Shown one piece after another: positions 1 to 13,811 of a stretch of DNA of 64,000 bases (position 1 is its first letter; each line of letters opens with the position of its first letter). A model generated the notes under the pieces. The model was given only the letters and a program-made list of their open reading frames with translations, was not told the origin of the DNA and searched no databases. This DNA is from Pieris napi (Eukaryota; Arthropoda; Insecta; Lepidoptera; Pieridae). Both the position numbers and the translations under genes were made by a program. Location: assembly GCF_905475465.1 (NCBI RefSeq), contig NC_062234.1, positions 11,245,001 through 11,309,000 on the forward strand. The letters run 5' to 3'.

Positions 1-595
1 GGCAGGTGTGTACAATGCGAAATACGTGTGGAAGTTTGCTGTGTGTTTCCCCTTTCTCCCGCCCCGAACTCTCCCGTGTGCTCTCGTTCAACCTCAGCCC
101 TCTAAGGTAGACTCCTCGTTGTGATCATAACTAAACAAATTGCAACGCGTTAGAAGGTTTAAATTTGTGGTCTTGCGATAAAATACTTAATTATATTAAA
201 CCGAGCCTCGCCCTCGCCTAGGTAATTCGAAATTTGCAATTGTCTGAATCGAAATAGTAAGCACACGAGAGTAAGGGATTTTATCTTCCAACGAAAGCTC
301 ATTAAGAGGAAGACCGAATCAAATTACCAAAGTTAGTGAAGCTGAAACTCCGGCCGTGAATGAGCAGCCGGACACACATCGGCGCCGTCTCACTATGTCC
401 TCATTAGGCTGAGCACAGCCCGTTCATCCGTTCGCCATGCTATCAAGTCATTTTAGCACTAATAACATCGACATACGACCTAGTATAGAGTGTACGCAAC
501 TTATAGATCTGTATCGAGATGATATCGGCCTCCGTGAGCTGCTCATTATGTAGATTCACAATTCTTTTTCTGATAGCGTTTTTGAAGTATGGATT

Positions 596-760
596 TTTTA
601 TCAGCGGGTTAATGGGAAGGAGGGTGGGTTATCTGATGTTAAGCGATACCGCCACCCATGGAAATTCAATCAGAAAGCTCGCGGGTGCTTTGCCAGCCTT
701 TTAAGAATTGGTAGGCTCTTTTCTTGAAGGACCCTAAGTCAATGCGATGTTTGTTCGGAA
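596..760 (-). repeat. LINE 3' end fragment
   Basis: The plus strand matches, with many changes, the block at 33960-34110: a run reading ctgatgttaagYgataccgcc, then a cagccttttaagaattggta-like stretch, then cttgaaggaccctaagtc. These are the last codons and 3' tail of a lepidopteran non-LTR retrotransposon read on the minus strand. Only the tail is present, so this is a dead, 5'-truncated insertion. Confidence 0.6.
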
Positions 761-2580
761 ATAGGCGGTGAGGGGCAAAAATGCCTTATAAAAACGCTCC
801 GTTCCGTTCCGGAACGACGGAAAAGTAAAAGTATGGAAATTAAGAAAGTAGGAATCGGCCCAGCGACAACTTGATGATTATTTCAGTTCCTACGGTGATT
901 TTTTAGAAAGTGATGGTGATTTGACAGGATATAGTACACATTTTTTATTATAAATGAAAAAGAAAACTCAAATACATGGAAAAAATACAAAAATCTCGTG
1001 TATATAACATGCCTACAATCATAAGGTCAATAATGACCGTATATTTCCATAATTTTTTATTACCATATAGCCTTTACAATGAATTTTACGGTACGTTATA
1101 AAAGGTACTTTATTAATTTATTATTTTAGGGCATTATTTTAATAAATTCTTCAATTGAAATGATTTTTTTTACGACAGTCTTAATCCTCCATCTTATACA
1201 TTTTTTTAAATAATTTTGAAATTGTGATAGCGCGTTTTAAAAATGCAGATGTAAGAGTAGTCAGGTCGCCTAATAAGTGCCTAAAGTGGACTGAGCTCAA
1301 TAATCAATGTGTACCTACCGTATTCCTTTGCTTTTTAATAGATTCAAATCATCTCTAACTTTCCATACATTCCTATTATACATATTTATAACATCGTTAT
1401 AATTCTCGTCGATTTATACTTGATGTTATAATTCCAAGTGACTCGGACAAACTTTGTAAAATGAAACAACATAATAATCATCTTTTTACGATAAGTCTAT
1501 TTATATTTTTTGGATACTATAGTCATTATTAAGTTATTCAAACATCCGTGTTTTCTTCCTTCCTTCTTTCTTTGCTAATGAAAAGTATAAATATTTTAAG
1601 AAGTTTTTATTCATTTCTATTATTTTTTTATCCTGTCTTAGTTTTTAATAAATGTATTTTTACAAAAATGTATTCACAGGTGCTATACTTTGTAAAAGTT
1701 GATTGTTACGGAGTTTACCCAGAACAGCCAAGGTGAGCCCAAGGTCTCAGTTTCTCGAGAAACGCTTCAACTGCTAAAGTAAATACCGATGGTTTTTCTT
1801 TTTGTTTCCTTATAAGTTTTGTGGATTTTACAAAATTTTACTAAAACAGAAGTTAATATAAATATTTTTAGGACCAAATAATATAAAGAATATTTACCAA
1901 GTTTATAAGTAAAGCTTTTCTTACAACTACTATCCGGTTAACGTTACATTGCCATTTAAAAATTATTAAAGTACTAATTTCGTTATTAAAAACGGAGGTT
2001 ATATGTATTTTTAATGGCAAGTAATAGAAAAGAAATTGTTCAATAAAAAAATAAAAAATCTCCGAGCCACCTTTATCACTTAGTATAAAAATTGGGTACG
2101 ACCAATAAATATCATAAAAATCGATGAAGCTATGTTGGAGGAGTAACCAACACGAGAATTTAATGAGCGCTGACTGAAAAATCAGTAATAATTTAAATTC
2201 AAGATTAGTAAATATGCTACGTTTAGGGCTCATTCATTAGATCTTCGTTATACATATTATCTTATTGCTTGTACGATGAGTACTCACGTACATTGTACCT
2301 AATCTGGAATTTTGTACTCATGGCCATTGGTATCTGTGAACTTGGGATTCGTTAATTTAATAAGTTATCTAGTATTTTTCAATGCAATTTGTTAGATAAA
2401 GAAAGATTGATGTTGTATGTGCGCCAAGGCGAGCGAGGCTGGCAAACATAATGATGTGACGCGAATGCGACGTAACCGCAAGAGGAACAATTGTAATTAA
2501 TGACGTCACACTACCTCCCGAACAACGCATTCCGGAGAAACCGGGCAAATAAGACTTAGGAGCAGGGGAATGGGGGCGCT

Positions 2581-2620
2581 ATTCGTGTCGTGAGGTCACT
2601 TCTGACCTCAAGACACGAAT
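2581..2620. repeat. 40-nt near-perfect hairpin with AGGTCA inverted repeat
   Basis: Arms 2581-2598 and 2603-2620 are reverse complements over 18 positions with one mismatch, around a 4-nt loop (cttc). The inner part reads AGGTCA-4 nt-TGACCT, an inverted repeat of the nuclear-receptor half site. The sequence could be a binding site, a short hairpin, or the scar of a foldback element. Which of these it is cannot be told from sequence alone. Confidence 0.7.
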
Positions 2621-5099
2621 ACTCTAAATTCTTACCTTACGTGCGTATTTCAAATCGAGTGCTTTATGTAATAAACGCGACAAATCACGCGCTGATTTTC
2701 AATTTACATAATACGTAGTAAATATCAGAAGCAATCAAAAAGTATAGACCTAATATGTGATGTTATACACCGAATTTTTTTTTTGCCAAAATAAAATAAT
2801 TGAAACACACGCCTTGGGGGACTCACCACTTCGACGAATTTTGAACCCGCAGTTTGTTCCCGTAAAATTTAATTTAAGCCCTTAAAAATGCGTTTAATAT
2901 TTTCAGCAGTCCAATTAAAATATATAAAGGTGCTTTTATAAAAAGGTTTTAAGCAGGAACTCGTGCGTTACCGGGGAAACGGTATACGAAGTTTGATCGT
3001 TAAGCTCTACCCATTGTAGGTACCCTTACCTTACACAGTGACCTCGGTGTGGCGCGTGTGCGGTACGGATGTCCAGGGCTGAGATGCCGCCCACTTGACA
3101 ATTAAACCATGTCAATGAGAAAATAAAACATCAAAACTATATCCGTGCGGTGCACGGCCACTCCACTAAGGAGAACAGTTTTAGTGAGACGTTGAAAAGA
3201 AAGTTTATTTATTCTGTAGAATATGAAAGGAGCGCTTTGTGGAGGCGCTCGCTTTGTGAAATGTTTCAGGGATATAAAATTGCATTCCTACTTCTGAACT
3301 AAACTTTCATTGCTTAAACTTGCTTGTTCTCATGATATCGGAGTTAAATAATTTAATATGTAATGTCATAAGAAGTAATATAATCCACATCTAAATTAAC
3401 AAAAAAATTAATAGAAATCAATAAACTTATTTTTAAGAAAAAATATGATTATCACAAATATTTAAGTACAACTGAATCAATATGCGGTGGTGAATATATT
3501 TTACTTTAGAACATACATACAAGTACGTACAATTAAATTAATTACGATTTCAATCAAACATGCACTGTTTGTCAGTCCAGGTATGCAGTCAACTTGAGAA
3601 TACTAATAATATCGAAATATCGTAAAACTGAACGTTATTTCTTATAGCCAACCTACAAGTATCATATTTCTACATTACATGAAATAAAATATATATTAAA
3701 ATAATAATATATAGTTTTATTTACTAATTATTCAAAATATTTACGTATGGTAAATATTCTGACGTAGGTACATTGATACGTTACGTATTATAAACGACAC
3801 AGCACCAACAATATAATCCCTGCTATAATTTGAAGCGGAAATAAATGTTTTTATTTTATTCAAAAGAACAAATACTACTACTACGTTCATTATAAGTTCG
3901 CAAGACTTCGGGTACAAGGGTATAGATGCAAATATAATATGTAATAATAATAATCCAATGGTGTACAACCATGGCCTTAGATTGCCTCCGTTTCTTTGAT
4001 ATTTTTTTCTACCATAGACTAGTAGTAATCGGCTTTCTGTCTGACACTCTTTGAGTAGGATATATATTTGCGTGTGGACCTCTTTGTAATAAACTATTTC
4101 GAGATAAACTATGTATCAAGAATGACTATAATTTCAACCTTGATTAAATTCTTCTCGTATTAGATTTTGAACAAGCGTAGCGTTATTATACTACAAAGTA
4201 GTTAAAAAGTCATAAAATAAGTACGACCGAGAGACTCCGCTATGCTTTTCATTATTAACAAGGACCGTTAAACTTGCGACTGACGAGGACAAGTTGACAT
4301 AATTTCAAATTAATTAAAACTCAGACAATTAACGTGAATTTATACCTTATATTGGTCTTTTAACAGTTCGCAATTTAATAAATGGGTACAGTTAAAGAAG
4401 TTATAAAAGGGAACACGTCTTTGTTTATAATACTCATACAAATTAAAATTACCAAAATCGATTTAAAAATAGTAAGTAAACAACTTTATAGCTTATCGTA
4501 AACTACAAATCAATGCAGAACAGTTTCTGACAGCTTCAATCCGCGCCTCATCGCGAACCTTCGACCCGCTGCTCGCTCCTACATTAATCAACTACCCTAC
4601 AACATTCCCCTTCCTACATTCCCCACTTTAACTCCTTTACATACGAAACAAGTTAATGAGGTGTTTGAGGTAAGCAAACACGCGATTACTTCACTTTACC
4701 GGCTTTTAAACAGTACTGGATAAATTAGTGGAAAATGTGGTTCGAAAAGGTTTGGACAATATGAATTAGCTAATAAAATAAATAGTTTGTAAAGACGGTA
4801 AAAATCTTGCCGACGGCTGCATTAGCGGCTTCAAATGATTGCTTCAATAATTTTCCTTTCTCCCCACGAGAAAATTGAATTTCTGTTTCGTAAGAAAGCA
4901 GAATTGTTATTGTACCGCTCCGGAGTTCCTCTTATTAATTAACTCTGCAAATGTGAGCTACATTCACGAATACTTCTATTCCCTTGGGAAATCGCATTTC
5001 TTTAAATTTTATGTATTATATAATCCTTTTAACGTTATTTTAATCAGGAATTTTTTTAAGATTCTTGGAAAACACTTTAACCGCTATCATGGATGTAAT

Positions 5100-5148
5100 C
5101 GCTAAAGATTATCTTCGCTAAATGGGATCTATTAGATAATCTTTAGCG
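5100..5148. repeat. Short hairpin, 15-bp perfect stem
   Basis: CGCTAAAGATTATCT at 5100-5114 is perfectly complementary to 5134-5148 across a 19-nt loop. The pairing continues for four more bases with a 2-nt bulge. The stem is shorter than usual for an animal pre-miRNA, so I call it only an inverted repeat. Confidence 0.65.
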
Positions 5149-7201
5149 TGATTAAACTATTTTAGTTTTTTGAGTAGCAGAAACAATCACATAACATATA
5201 ATGTTTAATAGATTATGCCTCAAGAAAAATTGGACGTCCTGCACAAAGAAAAACGTTAACATTTCGTCTAACTTTTCCTCAAAGGAAATCAGTATGATAT
5301 TTGTTATAATATAAGGAAGCCATCCAGTCACGTCCGGTCATGTCACGTTGGCCGAGTCAGGCGTGTTGTGGACATGTTACCGCCACACCAAGTTATTGAC
5401 GCCAAACTACAACCACTAATTGTTTTGTGGTGCAACATTATTGATAATCTGTTTATAATCATATTACTAATCTATTTGATTTTGATACATTTCGTTTCTA
5501 TAGTAAACAAGAAGGTTCAATCCTAAGTCTTAATAAGCCTAGTTGTTTTACTGTAACTTCAATTCAATACAGGTAAACTATAAAAGATCTCTTAACTTAG
5601 TACATATTGGCAAAGTAAATCCGGTTGGTGAATTGTAAAGCGATCCCAAAGGATGACCTGTATCATCCATTAAAATCCTATTACTGAGTTCAAAGAAATA
5701 TTTTTGTAGATCCCTTTGAAACCTTATCGCACGGAAAGTAATTTTGATATCAGTTCGCTCTATCAGATGGGTATTAAGTGAAATTGTGAATAGGATGTAG
5801 CGAGAGGAACTGGGTACCAAATCCAGCCAAGCAAATGATTCACTTTGTCATATTATGTCCTTTCTGACCTCCTTATAGACAGTATCTATTGGGGTGAAAA
5901 GTAAATATAATTATGCCAAATTGTAACTTAAACAAAATGTACAAATATTTCTTCTTTTAGAACACAATTATACAAAAATATGTGGAATATTTCTCCGTAT
6001 TTCTGTATAAAGCAACAAACTCAAAGCCAAAGTTAAAGTATAAATCCAATAATATTATCTAACTAACTGGCACATTTTCACTCGCCTCGAAGGAAATTAT
6101 CTTTTCACTGAACCGAGTTTGTGGCTGGACCGATAGATTTAAATAACTCACAGAAGGGGTAACAAACTGATTATAAGTAATTTAACAAGTCGTAACTCAC
6201 AGTAAATATTAATTACGTCGATATGGCTATACCCTAGGGAAATACAGCGGACCGCTCGCTCGCGATTCTCACTTTTTAAAAGTATGTATGGAAAATTACT
6301 AATAAATGTTTACTGTCGGTTATTTCACCTGCTGGCAACAGTTACTGGGACGGTAGTGGGTGGCTATAGTTGTTAGTGAACACACGTATCGTGTTATCGC
6401 TTGAAATGTCCCAGTCGCCTGCCGCCTCCCTCGCCCGTTTAAATATTTGCGAGATGTTTGAGAGCATTGAGTTTGGAAACAATGGACCGTTTCATACATT
6501 ATGTACGCCAGCCTCTAATATAAGATGCACCTGAGAATTTCTACATCTAGAAAATTGTACCTGAATGGGTTTTCCGTAATATATATACCATTGTATTGAG
6601 GAATTTATATGACTAATTAAATTAATGGTATTCTATAGTTACAATTGCTAATCATACTTTTCTATATTTTTCAATCACATAACAAAATTTAAATATTAAA
6701 ATGAACCGAGTTACCTCAGCTCTCGAAGGAGTGAAATTAATGGAGCAAGCCTCAATCTTTTTCTCGTGAAAATGTCGCCGCGAATTAATCACTTTACTAA
6801 CGGCAATGTCCCCTTTTATATTTTAATTAATATCGTTTCATTCCTCTGAAAGGGCGACAATAATTAGCCGTCACTTAGCAGGAATATTTACGTCTTGTCG
6901 CGGACTTTGAAGAAGTTTTCTGGGAAATAGCTGAGATTTTGTAAAGGCGTCATTATAATGCCGGGAGTTAGCTCTGGGTTGAGCGGGGCTCGGAGGAGTA
7001 ATCCTTGATACTTATTTTAACTAAGACAGACCTTAATCTTGTTCAATTTCGGATGTCATAAATCATAGAACTTATTTTTGATGTTCTTTAATACTGATAT
7101 TTACATTAATAATGCACTAATTAGATGATTTTTGGTATAAAACCTACCTATGCAGCAGTGAAACGTGATAGAAAGTGAAAGTTAGCCAAACTTTTGACAT
7201 A

Positions 7202-7483
7202 AAGGCCTGTATTCACTTTGATTAGTGCGAGTGAAAGTGATTAGTGCAGGTGATTAGTTGGCTGCGTAGTAAAGTGATTAGAAGCGTGTACTATTTTTTT
7301 GCGAGTGAACTGCGAGTAGTGACGTCGCATGCGCTCTCCCTTCCCCCTCACTCGCAGCGTGCCTGCCAAACTATATGACAACTGAATTTACTTAACAGAA
7401 CCACAAAACAATAATTGGACACTACTTTTACTACACACCTGCACTAATCAATGTCAATTACTAATCACTTGCATACAGGCCTT
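7202..7483. mobile_element. MITE with TIRs, TA-flanked
   Basis: This element of about 282 bp begins AAGGCCTGTATTCA and ends with the near complement TGCATACAGGCCTT. It is flanked by TA at 7200-7201 and 7484-7485. The subterminal parts also match in inverted order (gattagtg at the left, cactaatc at the right). It has no coding capacity. The TA flanks fit the Tc1/mariner superfamily, although a two-base duplication is weak evidence. Confidence 0.65.
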
Positions 7484-8775
7484 TAGATGCATAAGTGCAG
7501 TTAATTGTTAAAACTAACTAACTCTATAAAAGTAAATACAGAAATCTCAAGAGCGAAGTGAGTCGGGTGGTGAGGAGAGTGGGGAAAATATGAAGTATTT
7601 GCCGACGAATGTGAATTAATTCTCCCGCGTTGAGACTTGACGGGCTATACATCACCTGAACCACAGTCTCCACCACGTTGAAAGGCACTCAAGAGCTTAG
7701 AAAATTCTTCACATTTTTAAGAAACATGTATAAGTTCTCACTAAAACCTTGAACTGGATTTTTTACGGTTTGTTTATTTTGAAATCCTGTCATTCCGCAA
7801 TGGATCGTGGAGTGAACTTTTCAATCGTCTACTCCCGTTATTATTATTATTATTTTTGCGAATTAAACCTACAAGCTAAAATTCACGTATCAACTGAACC
7901 ACGAGTAATAAGGTTAAAGAGTGCTCTATAGTAAAAATATCAGATATTTTACGTGTTCTTCGTTACGTACTTCATTTTATAAGATTAATTTTTTTCTTTA
8001 TTTATTCACACTTGCAATAAAAATAAAACTAACACGATACAAAAAAATTACAAGGGATGCAACGGGCGGCCTTATCGCTAATAAGCGATCTCTTCCAGTC
8101 AACCCTAGTAAGAGAAAAACTAAAAAAAGGAACATGATGAGTGCAAGAAGTGCAGAACCAAATGTTATATAAAAAAAATATAGAACCTTAACCTAAAGTA
8201 ATATAAAATAAAATATTAATAACAAACTTAAAACTAAAAAGCTAATTTTCAGATTCATGAACAGCGAATAGTGATGGAAAACAAAAGAAAAGGAAACACA
8301 AGAATTACACAATACACAAGTCACGCTTGATCAGGATATGATAAGGATTTACAGATATTACTAGCCAAGTCCCCACTGTTGAATAATACCTACTGCATCT
8401 GAGGTCGTCACATGAGGCATCTCGCATTCCCGTAAATTACTCTAGTTCCGACGTCCTGAATTATTATATCCTAACTTAGACCTTGTAACTCTAATTACTC
8501 GTAACCAAAATGTAATTACATAGCTATCTAGTGAATAGTAAAACTTTTGTCATCTTTTGGAGGCTTACTAGATCGATGAGTTGATTTTGGGTGCCTTCAG
8601 TGCTATTATACAGATTACATTGGTTAATTAATTCTGTGGTGTGTGCATACTTTCTTGTATGTATAATGAATTTAGAATAAATCTTAAATATTTATTTTTT
8701 TACTACAGATAATTATTTAAAATTTCTAATTCAATGTATTTTAAGTTTCACATTTAATTAATAGTTATACATATA

Positions 8776-9958
8776 CAGGGTGGCCAAAAAGTCGTGGATC
8801 AAACGCAAATAGGGGATAGATGAGGTCATCAGCGGCAAAAAATTGTTCTACGGGAGGTCTCTAAGGTCAACCCTTGCAGAGTTATGATTTATTTTGGTTT
8901 TTATATGAAAATTGACTTTTTTTACTAATTCTTATTGAAATTCGAAAAAATCTACATCCTGTATCTTTTTCATAATATCCACTAGATTGGTACTTATGAG
9001 TTCTTGCATTAGACATACTATTTATAGTTGTTTATTAAGTGTATTGAAGATAATATTAAGTTATACGATGTAACATTTTTTCAAATCATAACTTTTTGTT
9101 TATTTCGGACCCCACTGTGAAAAAAAATTACTCTACCGAAAAGTGACCCTGTATTACAAATTTTGGCGCATTTAATAGGGATTCTGAAAAGGTATTAGAC
9201 ACGGCCATAAGTAGCTCTAATATCTTTCTAGGACGAAAAAACAACAACGATTCGGACTTATGATAGATTATTTACCTACCTATGACCAGTACTGTGTGGA
9301 TCAGACTAAATTCAAAAAATTGGACATATGGCTGGAGGGTTACGTAGAAATTTGATTAGACGGTGCAGATTAAGTATTATGGTCAGAGTAAGGAATTTTG
9401 AGCATATTTTATTGTAAAATATTTTGTTTCCTACAAACAGCCATTGAGAAATAATTGTTTTAATACAATTATTATTTCACAATCGTTGTTTGTAATTCTT
9501 CCTAGAAAGATATTAGAGCGACTCATGGCCACGTGTAATACCTTTTCAGAATCCCTATTGATTGCGCCAAAACTTGTAGTATAGGGTCACTTTTCGGTGG
9601 AGTAATTTTTTTTCACAGTGGGGTCCAAAGTAAAGAAAAATTTATGATTTGAAAAAATTTTATATCGTATCACTTAATATTATCTTGAATACACTCAATA
9701 AACAACTATAAATAGTATGTCTAACGCAAGAACTCATCAGTACCAATCTAGTGGATATTATGAGAAAGATAAAGGATGTAGATATTTTCGAATTTTAAGA
9801 AGAATTAGTAAAAAAAAGTCAATTTTCATATAAATACCAAAATAAATCATAACTCTGCAGGAGTTGACCTTAGAGACCTCCCGTAGAACAATTTTTTGCC
9901 GCTGATGACCTCATCTATCTCCTATTTGCATTTGATCCACGACTTTTTGGCCACCCTG
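8776..9958. mobile_element. 1.2-kb foldback element with very long inverted arms
   Basis: The left arm starts CAGGGTGGCCAAAAAGTCGT and the right arm ends with its complement. Homology between the arms continues through almost the whole element (about 8776-9260 against about 9480-9958) with scattered differences. Only a middle of roughly 200 bp is unpaired. TA flanks both ends (8774-8775, 9959-9960), fitting a non-autonomous Tc1/mariner-type element. There is no transposase frame. Confidence 0.8.
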
Positions 9959-11106
9959 TATATGAAGTGATCGATAACCTAGAAATATAATAAATTCTAA
10001 ACATTATTATCTTATGAAAACACATTCACCAAGTCAATTTAGTCGACATTTAAAATGAAAGCATGAAAAGATATTAACTAGGTTACATAACCTCTACGTT
10101 GTCTGTGAACTCAGTTGCCACGAGGTGACCTTTCGTCGTACATGTGGTTTCGAAATGTTCACGACATTGAAATGAGACTACAAACTAAATAAAGTATCAC
10201 ACATGCAATCTGTTCAAGGTATCTAATTATATTTTAAATAAAAAAGTTTGACAATTTTTTCTAATGATTTACCTACCGAAGGGGTTCAACAAATTTAAAA
10301 ATTATTCCAAATGCTAATCAAATCCATAAACTATTTTTTCTTGAGATTGCATAACATATAATATTATATTTATTATTATTATGTTATGCAATTATGTATT
10401 AATTGTAATAAATATTCTGAAATTTAATTACATTTATTTTGAAATAAATATTCTGATAAACATGTCCACGACAAAATTCTCCGTATGTCACCGATACATG
10501 CCATTATTTGTGTAATAATAAATGTTAATTAATAACACCAATTGCGTTATCCTCCGGAGTGTCGAGGTGGGGATACAAAAGCCTAGGAATTGGTAGGGAG
10601 ACGATACAGAGGCTTATTAAGAGTGTAATCAAAATAATTAATAAGCTCCGGAAAACGTTAAAAGTCATTGATCTATGGCTAATTACACACTTTTTATTTA
10701 TAGATTTAATTGGCTCTCAACCTTCTCAAAGAAAAAGCAGCAATCGAAAGGCTGCCCAGGAGTTTTGAGTGCAGTGGCAATGCGCTCAGAGCTCTCTTGA
10801 AGGGGCTCTCTGAGTAGCAATTCTAGCAAAGGGTTTGGCAACAACCTGGAATGAGCTGAGTCACACATACCTACCCTCATACTCTCTGTAGTGCGGGAAA
10901 CTGAAAAGGCTATTTCCACCTTGAATATCAAAGAAGGAATGCAATTATTATTTTACAAAATAGTCATTAATATATTGATAGACTAAATTACTCATATTTT
11001 CATTTGTACGATATGTTAATTATTAGGTTAATTAAGTAGCTATAGTAATACTAAACTCTTTTTTCAGTAATAAGACTATAATATAGATTATAGAATAAAA
11101 CTGGTA

Positions 11107-11190
11107 GATAATACTATAAAAGAGGCCGATTATGCTATAAAAGAGGCCAATTATGCTATAAAACCTGTACATTATGCTATAAAAGAGGCA
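11107..11190. repeat. Four tandem copies of a 21-bp unit
   Basis: The four units start at 11107, 11128, 11149 and 11170, each exactly 21 bp. Copies 1, 2 and 4 share ctataaaagaggc, and copy 3 has diverged at that end. Each copy contains a TATAAAA-like core, so a TATA-type motif recurs every two helical turns. Confidence 0.75.
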
Positions 11191-12655
11191 CCGGCCTCTG
11201 CATATTAAAATGATACTGAGTATAATTATTCCAATATACCAAAGTCAAACATATGCATAGTTTGCTATGTTTTCCTAATATTGAGGATTTCTCTGACATT
11301 TTGTATAAATTCAACATTTCATTGATTGTAAAAAATATTCTTTAGATATCTGATCTAAAGAATTTGCATTTGCTAGAAACCTGAGAGATCGTATGTAGTC
11401 GATATATAGTCCGCAAAAGTCGAGCAATTATTAGAGACATTAATCCTAATTGAACACTCGATTGATCGTTTTGTTCTACCGATATAGGCTTCCACCAAGT
11501 CAAGTTGTTATACTAATCTATGTAGGTATGGTATATCTAAGGGAGGTCTTGGAGGCCGATCTAGTCCAGCGTCATGTTGAACCTTTAACTTTGTTAAAGC
11601 TCTAGTGGACTGCAAAATTAATTTCCTCGAGCACTATGTATCGATAATCTCAACGAAATTTACTCGAGGTGAATTCTTTCGTAAATTTCGTTATTTTATG
11701 GAGGATAAACGAATTTTATGACACTAATCTGGGTCTGCAATTTTTTCCCCAATAAATGTGAGCGAAAAATCTTAACTTTATTATGAAATACAAAGTAAAA
11801 TTTTCTTTATTGGATAAACATTTCGTCCAATCACGTTATAATTAAAACAATACTTGGTTATAAAATATTCGTCGTATAAACATATGATACATTTTAAATT
11901 TGGGTTTACGTTAAAATAATTGCGGTTAAACCAGAATCACGAATAATAATTAACGTAGTATTAATGAAAGCATGAATTTTCGTTATAAATAAAATAGTAA
12001 TACCTCGTGGCTAGAGGCGGGCGGGAGGTAAAGCGGGGCGGGAATATCATATTAGTTATTACAGCTGTAGGGCACACGACACCCGCTCTTGATGAGCCAC
12101 AATTATTTTATAAATATCATATGGTAATCTTCTTAAGAGCTTACAACCATTTAATTCCCTGTTTATTTCCAATGTTACGAGATAATTCTTAGCCTTTGTG
12201 GTATATAATATTTTACTTTATTACTGAAAGTTTTTTTTACCTTTCAATCAAAGTTGATGATGGTTTTGTCATTTCTCAATATGAATAATATAATAGATAA
12301 AGCTGGCACAGATATAAAAAATTTAACAAAATATCAATAAATAGCAAAGCATTCAACTTTAAGTAGAAAAGTAAAGCAAAGTAATATAGACTACTAAATA
12401 TATGTGGTAGAATCTCATAATACGACTCTCATATTAACATTTCATTCTAAAATCTCTACAAAATATGTCTCCCGGTTAGTCTTGACGTAATATGGAGAAC
12501 CAGAGAACGGAGTCAGCTGCAGAGCGACTTTTCATTCTGCAAAATAAAATTTACAAAGTTTCACATGATGTTCTTCATGTCACATTTGCAAATATTAAAA
12601 TCCAAGATACCTTTGAATTATCTAGATTTTAGCCCTGATAAAGTAACGTAAAAGT

Positions 12656-12815
12656 AAAAAATCATTTAATTACATAGGTAACATAATGTACACTTATGAC
12701 ATGTCAGTAAGGAAATACATATTAATGCTTCTAATTTTACATTTACTGCCAGTTCTCAAATCAAGGGCGTAGAACGGGAGAGAAGAACAATAAACTCTCC
12801 GCCACTCTTTTTTAG
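12656..12815 (+). repeat. Dispersed LINE/SINE 3' tail
   Basis: It starts aaatcatttaattacatagg and ends with aataaactctccgccactct. A shorter copy with the same beginning and end lies at 59259-59356. I recognise this pair of motifs from lepidopteran retroelement 3' ends. No coding part is present. Confidence 0.6.
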
Positions 12816-13578
12816 ATAGAATTATATACATATATATAATATATATATACATACAATTATAGTTAAACAGAAGTAACTAAAGATAATTCTACGCTAACGA
12901 TATCAATTATTCCGGATCTCGCCCAAACAATCATTTGTTCGGTAACACGTTATCTATGCTAGTTAGCGCTTGTGGGATGTGGCTCTGCGGCGTCTACTGT
13001 CTGCGATCCACTGGAGGCTAAATGTATGACCAATTAGTGAAATGGTCCGTTTATTTAATGGCTTCCATTATTATCGGGTGGAGCACCACTTTGTTTTTAA
13101 ACGTCATTAAACAGTCATTAACAAATGTTTAATTTCTTTTCTTATCAGCTGACGAATCGGGTTATTATTAAATAGTACTTTCATGATGAACTCAAAAGTA
13201 TGCATTTTTACAATTATTCTGCTGCAACATCTTGGAGTCTTTTAATAAAAAATATATTTCAAAAAGATTATTAAGCACATTTTAATGTACAAACAGTTTT
13301 TAATTTAATTTTCACTTTTTGATGATAATATTTATTATAATTCCTTTTACAATAAATTAATATCAAATCCATAAACTATTTGTATTCCATATGCACTATA
13401 TATTGATTGATCTACCTGCTCAAAATATCTTATATATAACTATTGATATATAATACAAATTATATATCAATATTGTATATGAACAAATTAAGTTATATTC
13501 CGCAAAAAACACAAGTTCTAACTAGGTACTGTTAAAGGTTGTAGTTGAGGCACAGTTTAGACTTTAGACTGTAGAGGG

Positions 13579-13811
13579 ATGCAAATAGTTGTTGTTTGTA
13601 TTCGGGAGCGATCCCGCCGCCCGCCTAGGTATTTACATGCAAATTTACCCCTTGAATATTCTCCGATCGTCCGATAAGCTCCCCTCCTCGACCCTCTACC
13701 CCACCGATCCATTGGGACATACACTCATTTGCATCTTAACTATAATGAGAAAGAGTGTATTATAAGTCCTCAATCGAGGGATTCACTTGCATATTCAACA
13801 ACTATTTGCAT
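13579..13811. promoter_or_regulatory. Cluster of four POU octamers, candidate enhancer
   Basis: Perfect octamers ATGCAAAT lie at 13579-13586 and 13637-13644, and on the other strand (ATTTGCAT) at 13727-13734 and 13804-13811. A TTGCATAT half-match lies at 13798-13805. They sit in a GC-richer islet inside AT-rich DNA with no reading frame. ATGCAAAT is the recognition site of POU-domain factors, so a POU-responsive enhancer is a reasonable inference. Its target gene is unknown. Confidence 0.45.

Noticed and set aside
7749..8172. Two adjoining plus-strand ORFs of 60 and 83 codons
   Set aside because: Composition is low-complexity (Tyr and Lys runs), with no splice context and no recognisable domain.
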